A DNA stretch of 64,000 bases from CBDCZY01 sp965224745 (GTDB lineage: Bacteria; Pseudomonadota; Gammaproteobacteria; Methylococcales; Methylomonadaceae), in assembly GCA_965224745.1 (NCBI GenBank), contig CBDCZY010000010.1, positions 712,157-776,156 of the forward strand, written 5' to 3'. Made by a program: the position numbers and the translations under genes. Positions 17,178 through 26,330 of this stretch are shown in pieces. Numbering within the stretch: position 1 is the stretch's first letter; each line of letters opens with the position of its first letter. The notes beneath the pieces were generated by a model that did no database searches, was not told where the DNA came from, and worked only from the letters and a program-made list of their open reading frames with translations.

Positions 17178-17930
17178 ATGGAACGAGGTTATCAACAAAA
17201 TTATTCTGCAAAAGTCCCTTCATTATTCGATGTAAAAACCAGAGAACGTAAAGCCAAAACCATTATAAAAGTATTACAGGATTATTTTGGTTGCCCTCTC
17301 GAGAGTTTTACGATACTAAACGTAGGCGGTTCTGCTGGAATCATAGACAATTATCTAGCGGATCACTTTGCTTCTGTTGTTAACATCGATATTGATGAAA
17401 AAGCGATACATCATGCTCAAACCTCTTTCCATAAAACCAATCTTCTTTTTAAAGTGGGAGACGCCCTTAACCTGGAATTTTCCGATAACTGTTTTGATGT
17501 CGTCATTTGCTCGCATGTCTATGAGCACGTACCCAACGCAGATAAAATGATGGAAGAAATCTACAGAGTGCTCAAAACAAAAGGAGTTTGTTATTTTGCT
17601 GCAGGAAATCGGCTTATGTGGAACGAACCTCACCATCACCTCCCCCTACTCTCAGTATTACCGAGACCGTTAGCGCATCTTTACTTGCTGTTAGCCGGAA
17701 AAGGAAATTATTACTATGAAAAACACCTAACATACTGGGGATTAAGGAAATTAGTCAATAACTTCGAATGCTACGACTACACTCAACGAACCGTCGAAGA
17801 ACCGGAGAAATTCGGAACTGACTACATGGTAAAAAGAGATACCCTTGTCTATTTTGCATCAAAGCTTATTGTTAAATACTTTCTTTGGGTATGTCCAGGG
17901 TATATTTGGTTATTAAAGAAGCATGAATGA
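17178..17930 (+). CDS. Class I SAM-dependent methyltransferase
   Basis: 250 residues. The SAM-binding motif I is degenerate but recognisable (ILNVGGSAGIIDNYLA), followed by acidic motif II (NIDIDEKAIHHAQ) and the motif IV region (FDVVICSHVYEHVPNADKMMEEIYRVLK). This is the Methyltransf_11/25 type often found in glycan loci. The C-terminal ~90 residues are hydrophobic, suggesting membrane association. The stop overlaps the next gene by 8 bp, so it is co-translated with the GT4 enzyme. The acceptor is unknown; a sugar or polyprenyl-linked intermediate is likely. Confidence 0.75.
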   Translation: MERGYQQNYSAKVPSLFDVKTRERKAKTIIKVLQDYFGCPLESFTILNVGGSAGIIDNYLADHFASVVNIDIDEKAIHHAQTSFHKTNLLFKVGDALNLEFSDNCFDVVICSHVYEHVPNADKMMEEIYRVLKTKGVCYFAAGNRLMWNEPHHHLPLLSVLPRPLAHLYLLLAGKGNYYYEKHLTYWGLRKLVNNFECYDYTQRTVEEPEKFGTDYMVKRDTLVYFASKLIVKYFLWVCPGYIWLLKKHE

Positions 17931-19140
17931 TAAAAAACTTTTGACCTTAACCAGCACTTTCCCCCGCTGGCAGAAAGACCCTACCCCACTCTTTGTTCAT
18001 TTTTTAGCAAAACATCTAACAGGTTATTTTAAAATTTTTGTATTAGCGCCTCATTCCAAAGGCTCTAAGGTCTATGAAGAGGTCGATGCAATGCAAATAC
18101 GTCGATTTAGATATTGGTTTGAAAGTAACAATAATCTGGCCGATGGCGCAATACTACCTAATTTAAAAAAAAATAAAGCACTCTACTTACAAATACCCTT
18201 CTTCATTGTGTCGGAATTTCTTTATCTTGTTAATGTTTGCAGAAAAGAAAAGATAGATATCATTCATGCGCATTGGATAATACCTCAAGGTTTAGTCGCA
18301 GTACTCTATAAACAGATATTAAATAAAGAAGTAAAAATTGTCATTACCAGTCATGGAGCTGATGCTTTTGCGCTTCAAAAGCTCAACTTTCTAAAACGTT
18401 GGATAATTAATCAAGTTGATAGTTTGACTGTTGTTACCCATGAAATTAAGTCCAAGCTTCTAGAGTTGGATATCAACCCTAAAATACCTATAAATGTTAT
18501 TCCAATGGGCGTTGATAGTCACATGTTTCATCCTGAACAATATGACCAGGAATTAAAAAAACAATACGATATTAACGGCCCCTTTTTATTATTTATAGGC
18601 CGATTATCTGATAAAAAAGGAATCCATTATTTAATTGAGGCAATGCCTGATATCTTCAAACAACATTCACAGGCCAAGTTACTGATTATCGGATACGGAG
18701 AAGAAAGGAGCAATGTAGAAGAAAAAATCAAAAAAAAACAGCTCTCTGAAAATATCTTGTTGTTAGGAGGGTTGAGTAACCAAGAACTTCCACCATTCTA
18801 CGCAACAGCAGATGTTCTGATTGCACCTTTTATCATCTCCAGTGATGGAGATCGAGAAGGTATGCCGGTTACCTTGTTAGAGGCTTTAGCTTGTAATTGC
18901 AAAATCGTAACAACTGAAGTAGTTAAAGATAACTTACAAAATATACCGAACGCATCAAAATTAGATCAGCATATTCAATTCATTAAGCAAAAATCTTCCT
19001 CAGCAATAGTAAAAGGGGTATCTGAGTTAATAGAGAAAGGGCGACAACGTGATGCCGGGGAATCCATAATAAAAGAACTTCAGCTTGATTGGAAACAGGT
19101 CGCTAGTAGGTATCAAAAAATATTAGCTATGACAGATTAA
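17923..19140 (+). CDS. GT4 family glycosyltransferase
   Basis: 405 residues, GT-B fold. The C-terminal Rossmann domain carries the family signatures: FLLFIGRLSDKKGIHYLIEAM (around 215) and the donor-binding EX7E region (DREGMPVTLLEALAC). It should transfer a sugar from a nucleotide-sugar donor to a glycan intermediate in the cytoplasm. The stop codon TAA is formed by the first bases of a MITE-like element (19138-19309), so the original C-terminus may have been different. Confidence 0.82.
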   Translation: MNDKKLLTLTSTFPRWQKDPTPLFVHFLAKHLTGYFKIFVLAPHSKGSKVYEEVDAMQIRRFRYWFESNNNLADGAILPNLKKNKALYLQIPFFIVSEFLYLVNVCRKEKIDIIHAHWIIPQGLVAVLYKQILNKEVKIVITSHGADAFALQKLNFLKRWIINQVDSLTVVTHEIKSKLLELDINPKIPINVIPMGVDSHMFHPEQYDQELKKQYDINGPFLLFIGRLSDKKGIHYLIEAMPDIFKQHSQAKLLIIGYGEERSNVEEKIKKKQLSENILLLGGLSNQELPPFYATADVLIAPFIISSDGDREGMPVTLLEALACNCKIVTTEVVKDNLQNIPNASKLDQHIQFIKQKSSSAIVKGVSELIEKGRQRDAGESIIKELQLDWKQVASRYQKILAMTD

Positions 19141-19309
19141 TTCTATTTTGTCAGATTAATCTACAAACTCGTCATGCCCGCCTGGAAGCGGGCATCCAGA
19201 GCCATGGAGGTATAAACTTAAATCCTTACGTGGAGCCTGGATTCCGGCAATCCCTGCCGGAATGACGTGTTCGAAAAGAACGTATTATCAATCTGACAAA
19301 GTAGAATTA
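19138..19309. repeat. MITE-like element, copy A
   Basis: 172 bp with 19 bp terminal inverted repeats: TAATTCTATTTTGTCAGAT at the left and ATCTGACAAAGTAGAATTA at the right, with one mismatch. There is no coding capacity. The interior contains a 31-base block (19236-19266, core CCGGCAATCCCTGCCGG) that is identical, in reverse orientation, in copy B at 35888. The TA at each tip would suit a TA-targeting transposase, but the donor family is not identified. Confidence 0.8.
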
Positions 19310-19363
19310 CTGACACTTAATAAGGCAGATTTAATCATAACTCATATGCTTGTGCCTAAACAG

Positions 19364-20464
19364 CTAGCGAAGCATGATAAAAGATTCTAACAACGCTGCT
19401 TGATCTTCCCAGCTTGGAATAAGTAACGCGGGTACGCATGGGGTTTGGAGTTGGTTAACAATTTTTTGCATAAAATCTGTCTGGTTTTCAGCGTCATACA
19501 AACACTCAGGATAATCAGCCAACGTTCTCTCTAATGCACCGATTGAAGCAGTCACTAGCGGAGTACAACAAGCTAAAATCTCATAGGTTTTTTGCGGAAA
19601 AGCAAACCGCCCAAATTCAGTATCGACCATGCAAATGGTAGCCAAATCCAGAGCGCTATAAAAATCAGGCATTTGATCATGAGGCAGCAAGCCCAAATAG
19701 ATCACTCTTTCATGTTTTGGTGGAGGATAGCTATTATCAATTGGCCCTGCCAATACTAGATATAAATCGCTATACTGTTCAGCCAGTTTCAAAAATGAAT
19801 GATATAGCAGCTTAATGCCTCTATTTTTATTTAGAGAACCCGCCAATCCGATCAATTTTGCATTGGCCGGTAACTTTAAAGTCTGTCTTGCCATTGACCT
19901 TTCTTTGGCTCTAAAAACCAACGGATCAATGGTACTTTCCAATGTTAAAACATTGCTATTGAAATTCTCAGCAATGTAGTCTGACAACACGCCACTGACG
20001 CAGGCCACTCCTCTAGCCTGTTTTAACGCCCAGCGGTAACCTTTTGTCATGCCCGGAATTTTAGCCAAACCAAAGCTTTCATAGTTATCATATAAATCTA
20101 TAAAAAAAGGAATATTTAACTTTCTGGAAACCCAGGCAGTGATAATGACATGAGGACAATCTGAACTACCCACTAAAACATCTGGTTCAAAAGACTCGAC
20201 CAATTGCTTCAAATTTTTTAGATAGTTAACCAAACCTGGAAACAACAAGTACCCTAAATTGAAAGAGTGCCATGACAAAAGTCCCGGCTCCTCTTCGAAG
20301 TGAACAAATTCCCCCTCATCCTTTTTGCGATAGCTCAAGCAAACACCCTGTACTTGATGACCATTTCTAGCAAGTTGATTAGGCAATTCATACAACCGGG
20401 CATAACGATCATCAATCACATCTTTTTGCATGTATTGGCGTTTAGATAAAAATATTATTCGCAT
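19364..20464 (-). CDS. GT4-like glycosyltransferase
   Basis: 366 residues, GT-B fold. It starts MRIIFLSKRQYMQKDVIDD, with an N-terminal acceptor domain and a C-terminal donor domain (KLIGLAGSLNKNRGIKLLYHSF, then the YEILACCTPLVTAS region with the nucleotide-binding glutamate). This is the last gene of the minus-strand glycan island. A damaged second copy of its first ~18 codons lies 1 kb upstream, on the far side of a toxin-antitoxin pair, so this gene has been rearranged recently. Confidence 0.8.
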   Translation of the reverse strand: MRIIFLSKRQYMQKDVIDDRYARLYELPNQLARNGHQVQGVCLSYRKKDEGEFVHFEEEPGLLSWHSFNLGYLLFPGLVNYLKNLKQLVESFEPDVLVGSSDCPHVIITAWVSRKLNIPFFIDLYDNYESFGLAKIPGMTKGYRWALKQARGVACVSGVLSDYIAENFNSNVLTLESTIDPLVFRAKERSMARQTLKLPANAKLIGLAGSLNKNRGIKLLYHSFLKLAEQYSDLYLVLAGPIDNSYPPPKHERVIYLGLLPHDQMPDFYSALDLATICMVDTEFGRFAFPQKTYEILACCTPLVTASIGALERTLADYPECLYDAENQTDFMQKIVNQLQTPCVPALLIPSWEDQAALLESFIMLR

Positions 20465-20664
20465 GGTTCACCCTAAAAGGACTGCAAAATTTATTTGCTT
20501 TTTAAGATAAGCACGAGAAATTCTGAAATACGAACAACAAAAATACTTGTGCCTTTCAGTGTGAGGCGCTATTGGTCTTTCCTGGAAGAAGAGGGTTGGA
20601 GAAGGTGATTTAAAGAAGGAAGTATTTGAGTGCGCGCTTTTGATACAAAAACTCTTCATAACAA

Positions 20665-21117
20665 TTAATTTGAAGTCTTAACGTACTTTCCACCGTAATT
20701 TATGGTGTTTTGCATCATAACCAAAACTATGGGTGTTGAATCGAGCACATCCGAAAACAAGCTCTGTATGCCTTCCACTCTATATTCATGCACAATTTCA
20801 TTCCTGATTTCTTTTATTTCCCTCATTTTCTCCGTTGAGTCAATCAAGCCTCTTTTAGCAGCATTGTTCACCACGTCTATTAGCGTTCCCTGGTTTTCAA
20901 ACTCAACATCATCAATGGAACGAAAAACCTTTCTGATTAAATAATCGATGCTTCGGGAGAATCTGGAACAAAGCGTTTCCAGAGCATCCATTTCTTCCGG
21001 TTTATAGTGGTCTCCAATCGGTATTTCTTTACAGATCAGGTAAGATCTTTCCAGCCAATAATACTGACTTTCCAGTGCCTGAATATTCTCAATGAGCACT
21101 TGTAAGCTCTCATTCAT
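20665..21117 (-). CDS. hepT: HepT-like ribonuclease toxin (HEPN)
   Basis: 150-residue all-helical protein. The HEPN RNase motif Rx4HxY is present as RNEIVHEY (R105, H110, Y112). In characterised HepT/MntA pairs, HepT cleaves RNA and is silenced when the partner nucleotidyltransferase AMPylates the tyrosine of this motif. It overlaps mntA by 4 bp (ATGA), the standard arrangement of this type VII toxin-antitoxin system. No other defence gene is near, so stabilising the glycan island is a plausible role. Confidence 0.82.
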   Translation of the reverse strand: MNESLQVLIENIQALESQYYWLERSYLICKEIPIGDHYKPEEMDALETLCSRFSRSIDYLIRKVFRSIDDVEFENQGTLIDVVNNAAKRGLIDSTEKMREIKEIRNEIVHEYRVEGIQSLFSDVLDSTPIVLVMMQNTINYGGKYVKTSN

Positions 21118-21404
21118 AATCGGACTGCCTGTTTTCTTATTTTTTCTAAAAAAGCACTGCTATGTACCCCGTCATCAAGAACAATGTCGATTTTCTGTTC
21201 CCCAAAATGTCGGCAAAAATCAATACGCAGTTTTCTAATATCAGCCCGGTTTAACTTTTCACTTTTAACAAGCAAGTCAATATCGCCCCCCTTTTTTGAA
21301 TCATCCACCCTGGATCCGAAGAGGTACAATTGTGATAAAGCATCCATTAGTTTGAGGTTATCTTTAAGCAAATTTACTTCTTTTTCAGTTATTCGCATAT
21401 TCAA
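21114..21404 (-). CDS. mntA: MntA-like minimal nucleotidyltransferase antitoxin
   Basis: 96 residues. The polymerase-beta-type nucleotidyltransferase core has GSR at 30-32 and metal-binding DxD at D41 and D43 (GSRVDDSKKGGDIDLLV). A third acidic position follows in KIDIVLD. In known systems this enzyme transfers AMP groups from ATP to the HEPN toxin. It lies upstream of hepT with a 4 bp overlap, so the antitoxin is translated first. Confidence 0.82.
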   Translation of the reverse strand: MNMRITEKEVNLLKDNLKLMDALSQLYLFGSRVDDSKKGGDIDLLVKSEKLNRADIRKLRIDFCRHFGEQKIDIVLDDGVHSSAFLEKIRKQAVRL

Positions 21405-21439
21405 GTATCAAAAAATAAATGCACAATGATCGAGCTATG

Positions 21440-21493
21440 ATCAATCACATCCTTTTGCATGTATTGGCACTTGGTTAAGTAGGTAATTTTCAT
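21440..21493 (-). pseudogene. Remnant of the 5' end of a GT4 gene
   Basis: An ATG at 21493 begins MKITYLTKCQYMQKDVID, which aligns with the first 18 residues of the intact glycosyltransferase at 20464 (MRIIFLSKRQYMQKDVID). The nucleotides around the matching codons are also nearly identical. After this the similarity stops and the hepT/mntA region begins. It is best read as the stump left when the toxin-antitoxin segment was acquired. Confidence 0.7.
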
Positions 21494-21542
21494 AAACTAA
21501 CTACAATGATGATGTTATCAAATTATCTATTTAATAATAGAC

Positions 21543-22826
21543 TCATACGTTAGGAGAAAATACAGCTTTTAGCAATCGGCTGCTTGACTGATTATCCTTA
21601 AAATCATGCGTGTAGTCCCGTATCTCTTCGCGCATTTTTGCATATCCATCATCTCCATTGTCATTCACAATATCATTTAATTTTTTTTCTAGCTCATCTT
21701 GAGAAGAACATTTTTCTCCTGGTGTCATACTTTCATAAGGAAAATACATACCTCGATCTTGAGTCAGATAAGATTCTAAATCATGGGCAAAGAAAACTAT
21801 TGGTCGATCAAGTAATAAAAAATCAAAAAATATGGATGAATAATCGGTTATTAAAATATCGCACTGCGCCATCAATGGGTATATATCGCCAAGAGCGGAG
21901 TATTCTAATAAGTTTGGATAATGGCTTAAGCTATATCTTCCTTGCATGAAGGGATGTAATTTCAGAACTATAATAATATTCTTATTTTTTGCAAATTCAG
22001 ATAACCTGATTATATCCAAACAACTGGAAAAAGGATCAACCATATCTTGACGGAAAGTCGGCACATACAAGCAAACAAGCTTGCCACTTAATTTTGCCTC
22101 TGCGACTGAATTCATCGCTTGGTTATCAACATTGATCTTCTGTAAAGTATTAAACACTGGTTGAGAATATGGCCAACCCAACAACACATCATTACGAGGA
22201 TAACCTGAAGCTAAAAAATGATTTGCTTTAAAACACCGATTAAAAGCATTATTTATAAATTGCTGAGATGTCGCCACTACTACGTCATATACAGGATAAC
22301 GACCCACTAGTGTTTTTTGTATCCTAAGCAAGTTTTTAAATAATATTGATGAACTATCGAGCCGCTTGTTAAAAAGATCTAATTCAATTTTTTTTAATGG
22401 CGCTCCGTGCCAAATTTGAACTATTTTGGTTCCCCGCGATAGTTGATACGCGCCAAAGTCAAACCAATCCATCATGTCGGTGACTAATGTACCGCATTTC
22501 AACAGCAGGTAAAGAGAGCGAAAAGTGGGGTGTAAGGTGGCTTGTCCACCTGCATTGATAATTGCTGAATGAATAACATTATCAGTCGTAAAAAATACTA
22601 CTCGTTTTTTTTGATTGGCTTTTTCGGCTGCAAATTTCTGTGTTGCATAAATAAAAAAATATTTCGAATTATCGGAAAATACCGAACCTTTACGGCCAAT
22701 AACGACAATCAAATTAGGATCTCGTCTAAAAAAAAAAGTCATGGGATAACCGAATACCCAAGCCAAAATAGCAATTAGGAACTGTTTTGCAGCATTAATA
22801 CTTTCTGAGAAAAATATATTTCTCAT
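21543..22826 (-). CDS. CDP-glycerol glycerophosphotransferase family protein (TagB/TagF-like)
   Basis: 427 residues. It has an N-terminal hydrophobic helix (~15-35) and then the Glyphos_transf domain. The catalytic-type segments are IWHGAPLKKIELD (around 138) and TDYSSIFFDFLLLDRPIVFF (near 335), which match the histidine and CDP-binding regions of TagB/TagF. In Gram-positive bacteria such enzymes add glycerol-phosphate to wall teichoic acid. In a Gram-negative Wzm/Wzt locus it would decorate or polymerise a surface glycan. It overlaps the tagD-like gene by 4 bp, so donor synthesis and use are coupled. Confidence 0.82.
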   Translation of the reverse strand: MRNIFFSESINAAKQFLIAILAWVFGYPMTFFFRRDPNLIVVIGRKGSVFSDNSKYFFIYATQKFAAEKANQKKRVVFFTTDNVIHSAIINAGGQATLHPTFRSLYLLLKCGTLVTDMMDWFDFGAYQLSRGTKIVQIWHGAPLKKIELDLFNKRLDSSSILFKNLLRIQKTLVGRYPVYDVVVATSQQFINNAFNRCFKANHFLASGYPRNDVLLGWPYSQPVFNTLQKINVDNQAMNSVAEAKLSGKLVCLYVPTFRQDMVDPFSSCLDIIRLSEFAKNKNIIIVLKLHPFMQGRYSLSHYPNLLEYSALGDIYPLMAQCDILITDYSSIFFDFLLLDRPIVFFAHDLESYLTQDRGMYFPYESMTPGEKCSSQDELEKKLNDIVNDNGDDGYAKMREEIRDYTHDFKDNQSSSRLLKAVFSPNV

Positions 22827-23212
22827 GGAACGCGAATTTTTTCAATAATCGCTGTTGTAGAAATAGAAGGGGTTCGAGGTAAATACTCTACATGACAAAC
22901 ATCTTTCAAATCATCAAATTTACTGAACCAATCATCTCCCATCACCAGAATATCAGCTTGATAAGTTTGAATATAGTGTTTCTTAAGCTCCATAGATCCT
23001 TCGAAAAAAACAAAATCAACACAGCGTAGTGAACGAATTATTTCCATACGTTCCGCCTCTTTATAAACTGGGTAGCGGCCTTTCTTCGCAAAATTCATTT
23101 CATCAGTCGAAACACCAACCAATAAATGATCTCCTTTTTCTCTTGCTCGCTCCAAAATCCGCAAATGGCCGATGTGAAAGACGTCGAAGGTACCAAAGGT
23201 TATAACTCTCAT
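22823..23212 (-). CDS. tagD: Glycerol-3-phosphate cytidylyltransferase (TagD-like)
   Basis: 129 residues, the usual length of TagD. It forms CDP-glycerol from CTP and sn-glycerol-3-phosphate. The nucleotidyltransferase signatures are intact: GTFDVFHIGH near the start and RTPSISTT near the end (the RTxGISTT motif with one change). It overlaps both flanking glycerophosphotransferase-type genes by 4 bp, so the three form one functional unit. A related use for another polyol-phosphate cannot be excluded from sequence alone. Confidence 0.85.
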   Translation of the reverse strand: MRVITFGTFDVFHIGHLRILERAREKGDHLLVGVSTDEMNFAKKGRYPVYKEAERMEIIRSLRCVDFVFFEGSMELKKHYIQTYQADILVMGDDWFSKFDDLKDVCHVEYLPRTPSISTTAIIEKIRVP

Positions 23213-24459
23213 TGTGATTCTTTCAATATCTTATAAATTTCGTCTTTATAGCGTCGATGTGCACTACCTCTATAGCACCAAATCCTATTGATGAAGTTTT
23301 CATACAATCGTGAAGCATTGGTTTCAATCGCGGAAATTATCGCACGTTCTAATTGATCTGGATGAATGAGTTGAAGTGCAATATGTTGTAATTGATCGAA
23401 TGACGACCCCACAACGAACGATCCGAAAGACACTGGAACCAATATTACTGGTTTCCCTAATAAAACGTAGTAAAGGCAAAGTGACGTATGATCAGAAACA
23501 GCCATGTCGCTGGCAGCAATATATTCGTCCCAGTCGAGGGTATCAGCAATCATTATCCCAAGATCTTGGTACTTTTTTAATATATCTTTCCGCTTTCGTC
23601 CTTTTATATCGCCAAATTCGTCATGACGGGGATGGAGCGAAAAAATAAACTTATATTTATTCGATAACTTTACCGCTTGCTCCAATAGATCTTCTCCAAT
23701 TGTTTGATACAAAGATGCTGCACCCCATGTTGACATGATATGCACGACGATATCGTTCTCCGCGTAGCCGAATTTATTTCGGATTTCCATTCGTTCTTCT
23801 TTCTGTAACTTAAAGATCTCATCAGCGCGGAGGTAGCCGGTAACGGTAACTCTATCGTGTAGCTCTGGGGTAAAATTTATTGCTTGTGTTTTTTCAAAAT
23901 AACTTGTGGCGAACATCATGTCATAAAAGGGTTTCCCGTATAGTCGCAATACTCTACCGGCACCATACACCCCATCTTCAAGATTTTCGTTGTTTATTTT
24001 CCCCATCCAAATCCCATGGTTTATATAGACTTTCTTTATGAAGGGTGCAAGCCAAATACCAAGACCCCAAGGATGATTTACAAAAATAACCAGATCCCAA
24101 TTTATGAAGAGTGCATAGATAATATTTACAATAGGAATGTTCCCAACACTCTTTAGTTTGCTTTTCGATATCTTCTTGTTGATAATTCTATCGTTGGCAA
24201 TGTAAAACTCGAATGTGGGATCATCTTTTAATTGTTGCCAAACCTTTTTTATATGGTTTGCCGCAATACCGTTTTGCGCGATAAGTAATATTCTAAATTT
24301 TTTGTTCTTGATGAGGTTTTTTGAGATTGCTCGATTAAGCTCAACGGCTTTCCAAATGAACGGTGCGATAAACGGTATCATCGACTTGTTGATAAAACGT
24401 CTTATGGGCTTTAGGAGATTGCCAAATTTAAAGTGTCTATTGATTTTTCCCACCGACAT
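23209..24459 (-). CDS. Second CDP-glycerol glycerophosphotransferase-family protein
   Basis: 416 residues. It is more divergent than the 21543 gene but keeps the family layout: VYINHGIWMGKI (catalytic histidine region), a central VHIMSTWG strand, HPRHDEF, and the CDP-binding region SDHTSLCLYYVLLGKPVILVPV. A basic, amphipathic N-terminus suggests membrane attachment. Having two transferases suggests a priming and a polymerising (or branching) step, as with TagB and TagF. It is translationally coupled to the tagD-like gene. Confidence 0.72.
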   Translation of the reverse strand: MSVGKINRHFKFGNLLKPIRRFINKSMIPFIAPFIWKAVELNRAISKNLIKNKKFRILLIAQNGIAANHIKKVWQQLKDDPTFEFYIANDRIINKKISKSKLKSVGNIPIVNIIYALFINWDLVIFVNHPWGLGIWLAPFIKKVYINHGIWMGKINNENLEDGVYGAGRVLRLYGKPFYDMMFATSYFEKTQAINFTPELHDRVTVTGYLRADEIFKLQKEERMEIRNKFGYAENDIVVHIMSTWGAASLYQTIGEDLLEQAVKLSNKYKFIFSLHPRHDEFGDIKGRKRKDILKKYQDLGIMIADTLDWDEYIAASDMAVSDHTSLCLYYVLLGKPVILVPVSFGSFVVGSSFDQLQHIALQLIHPDQLERAIISAIETNASRLYENFINRIWCYRGSAHRRYKDEIYKILKESQ

Positions 24460-24512
24460 TTGTGTATTGTAAGAATATTTTTTTGTTTAATGCTCTTTTG
24501 GAAATGCTACAT

Positions 24513-25454
24513 TTAAAAATTTCTATTGATCATCGTTTTCCATAATGTCAACAACTTTCCAAAGACAATATGTTTTTTAATTCTTTTTAAAGCGTTCAAC
24601 TGGTTTTGCATCAGGATAATTCCGTTAATTACCTCGCTTTTTATTTGATCATCTTGGGCATGATATAGATTGTCCAGCATCCAATTGGCTAGCTCTCGAT
24701 TGAATTTGTCGTAAGTGCCGCTATAAGGAGTTGTTTTGGCAGTCATATGGATGCGGCGGCAAGAAAGATATTCCTCTAATACTTTCGGTGTCGTGATTTT
24801 ATAAAAACTAAACCATAAATCAATGTCCATACAATAGTGAAGATCTTCTCTGACTTTTTGCATGATGTCTTGTAATTTTTTATTCCAAAATATCGATGGT
24901 TGTGCGATTCCTCTTGAGCGCCAAAACAAAAAAGTATGAGCGTCAACTGATTTTGGTATTTCACTTTTGGTGATCTTTTTTGAATGTTCATCATGGCGAA
25001 ATGCTCCGCCAACTATCCAACAAGGGTTGTCCAGGGTCATCATTGCCGAAATTCTGTTTAGAGCATTGGGCAAAAGTATATCGTCTGAGCAAAACCAGTT
25101 ATAAATATCGCCGGTGCAGTGTTCAAAACCTTTGTTTATTCCATGGCTTTGCCCCCTGTCTTCCTCACTTACCCAATAAGTCAGCCAAGACTCATATTTT
25201 TTGATGATTTCAACAGTATTATCGGTGCTGCCGCCATCGATAATGACATATTCGAGGTTTGGATAGTTTTGTAACAATACCGAGCGTATAGTTTCCTCGA
25301 TGAATTCTCCCTGATTAAAAGAAGGGGTCACAATGCTGATTATTGGCCATGACTTCCGATTCGGCATCAAAGGCGGTATTGCCGGCGATTCTTCTGTCCA
25401 TGGCCAACCTTTTTTACACCGTGGACTCGGGGGGATTTCTTTTAATAAGCTCAT
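24513..25454 (-). CDS. GT2 family glycosyltransferase
   Basis: 313 residues, GT-A fold. The N-terminal catalytic domain begins at ISIVTPSFNQGEFIEETIRSV (~42), with GGSTDNTVEIIKKY (donor-binding aspartate) and FCSDDILLP as the DxD-equivalent metal site. A ~35-residue proline-rich leader precedes the domain. The two neighbouring GT2 genes share the same opening motif and are probably diverged duplicates. The sugar specificity is unknown. Confidence 0.82.
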   Translation of the reverse strand: MSLLKEIPPSPRCKKGWPWTEESPAIPPLMPNRKSWPIISIVTPSFNQGEFIEETIRSVLLQNYPNLEYVIIDGGSTDNTVEIIKKYESWLTYWVSEEDRGQSHGINKGFEHCTGDIYNWFCSDDILLPNALNRISAMMTLDNPCWIVGGAFRHDEHSKKITKSEIPKSVDAHTFLFWRSRGIAQPSIFWNKKLQDIMQKVREDLHYCMDIDLWFSFYKITTPKVLEEYLSCRRIHMTAKTTPYSGTYDKFNRELANWMLDNLYHAQDDQIKSEVINGIILMQNQLNALKRIKKHIVFGKLLTLWKTMINRNF

Positions 25455-25584
25455 TTAGCATTCCAATTTTAAGTATGGAAGTTCGCGTTTTATAAAGAAT
25501 AAAAATAGTATTTTTTTTTGAAAGAAAAACTAACAGAATTTCACGATATGACATTAAATGTAATGAGTTATTTTTTTATATAGT

Positions 25585-26325
25585 TCAACTATATTCATTG
25601 GATTTGAATTCTCTGCTTGAATCGGGGATGAAAAAAATATCCATCTGCCAGAATGCTTGATCTTTTGGGCGATGCATTGGGTCGCATAGGTCTAATGGCT
25701 GGAATCCCTTTTCTTTCATATGGCAACATAGCTCCCAAAAACGTAAGCTGTTTTGAGTTAATTTAAAATTGTATGCTTCTATTATAATAAGGTTCGTGTT
25801 TTTTAATGTTTCTTCTGCACCATTTAAAATTGGTACCTCAAAACCATGAGTGTCTAGTTTTATTAAAAAAGGTGGTTTAAGACATCTTTCTTTAACCTGC
25901 ACGTCTATCGTTGTAACCGGAACGGTAATAGAGTCGGGAATATTGGCTTCATGTGAAGCTATCCCGCCAAATGGATCCTTTGCGTCAAAATATATTTTTC
26001 CAACATAATCTCCTGCTGCAGCCAGAACATAGTCTACCTTGGGGTTTTGTTTTTTTAATTCGACCAGCTTGCCTTCATGGAAGTTATTGGCTTCTATTAA
26101 TAGATACATAGCATCCGAAATGAATTCTTGAGCCATTTTAGACCAGCTACCGGTCGATGCTCCAACATCAATCACCGTCTGCGCACGCATTCCTTGCCTA
26201 ACTCTGCGAGACAAAGCGGCATTCATGGATGTGTCGAGTTTGTTTTTACTTACGGTACGAATCTCATAGCCAAGATGCCTTAGAACTTTATTGATATGTT
26301 TACCTGCTAGGCGCTTTGTATTCAT
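25585..26325 (-). CDS. FkbM family methyltransferase
   Basis: 246 residues from the ATG giving MNTKRLAGKHINK, which starts 5 bp after the stop of the preceding GT2. The frame is open further upstream, but that part lies inside the GT2 gene. SAM motif I is VIDVGASTGSWSKMA. The FkbM signature FLIKLDTHGFEVPILNGAEETL is near residue 165. FkbM enzymes O-methylate sugars or polyketides; here methylation of a glycan residue is likely. The 130 bp on its 3' side is AT-rich and empty. Confidence 0.85.
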   Translation of the reverse strand: MNTKRLAGKHINKVLRHLGYEIRTVSKNKLDTSMNAALSRRVRQGMRAQTVIDVGASTGSWSKMAQEFISDAMYLLIEANNFHEGKLVELKKQNPKVDYVLAAAGDYVGKIYFDAKDPFGGIASHEANIPDSITVPVTTIDVQVKERCLKPPFLIKLDTHGFEVPILNGAEETLKNTNLIIIEAYNFKLTQNSLRFWELCCHMKEKGFQPLDLCDPMHRPKDQAFWQMDIFFIPDSSREFKSNEYS

Positions 26326-26330
26326 AATTT

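Noticed and set aside
20468..20659. 63-codon open frame between the GT4 gene and hepT on the minus strand
   Set aside because: No ribosome site, cysteine- and serine-rich composition with no domain, and it lies in the rearranged gap; more likely chance.
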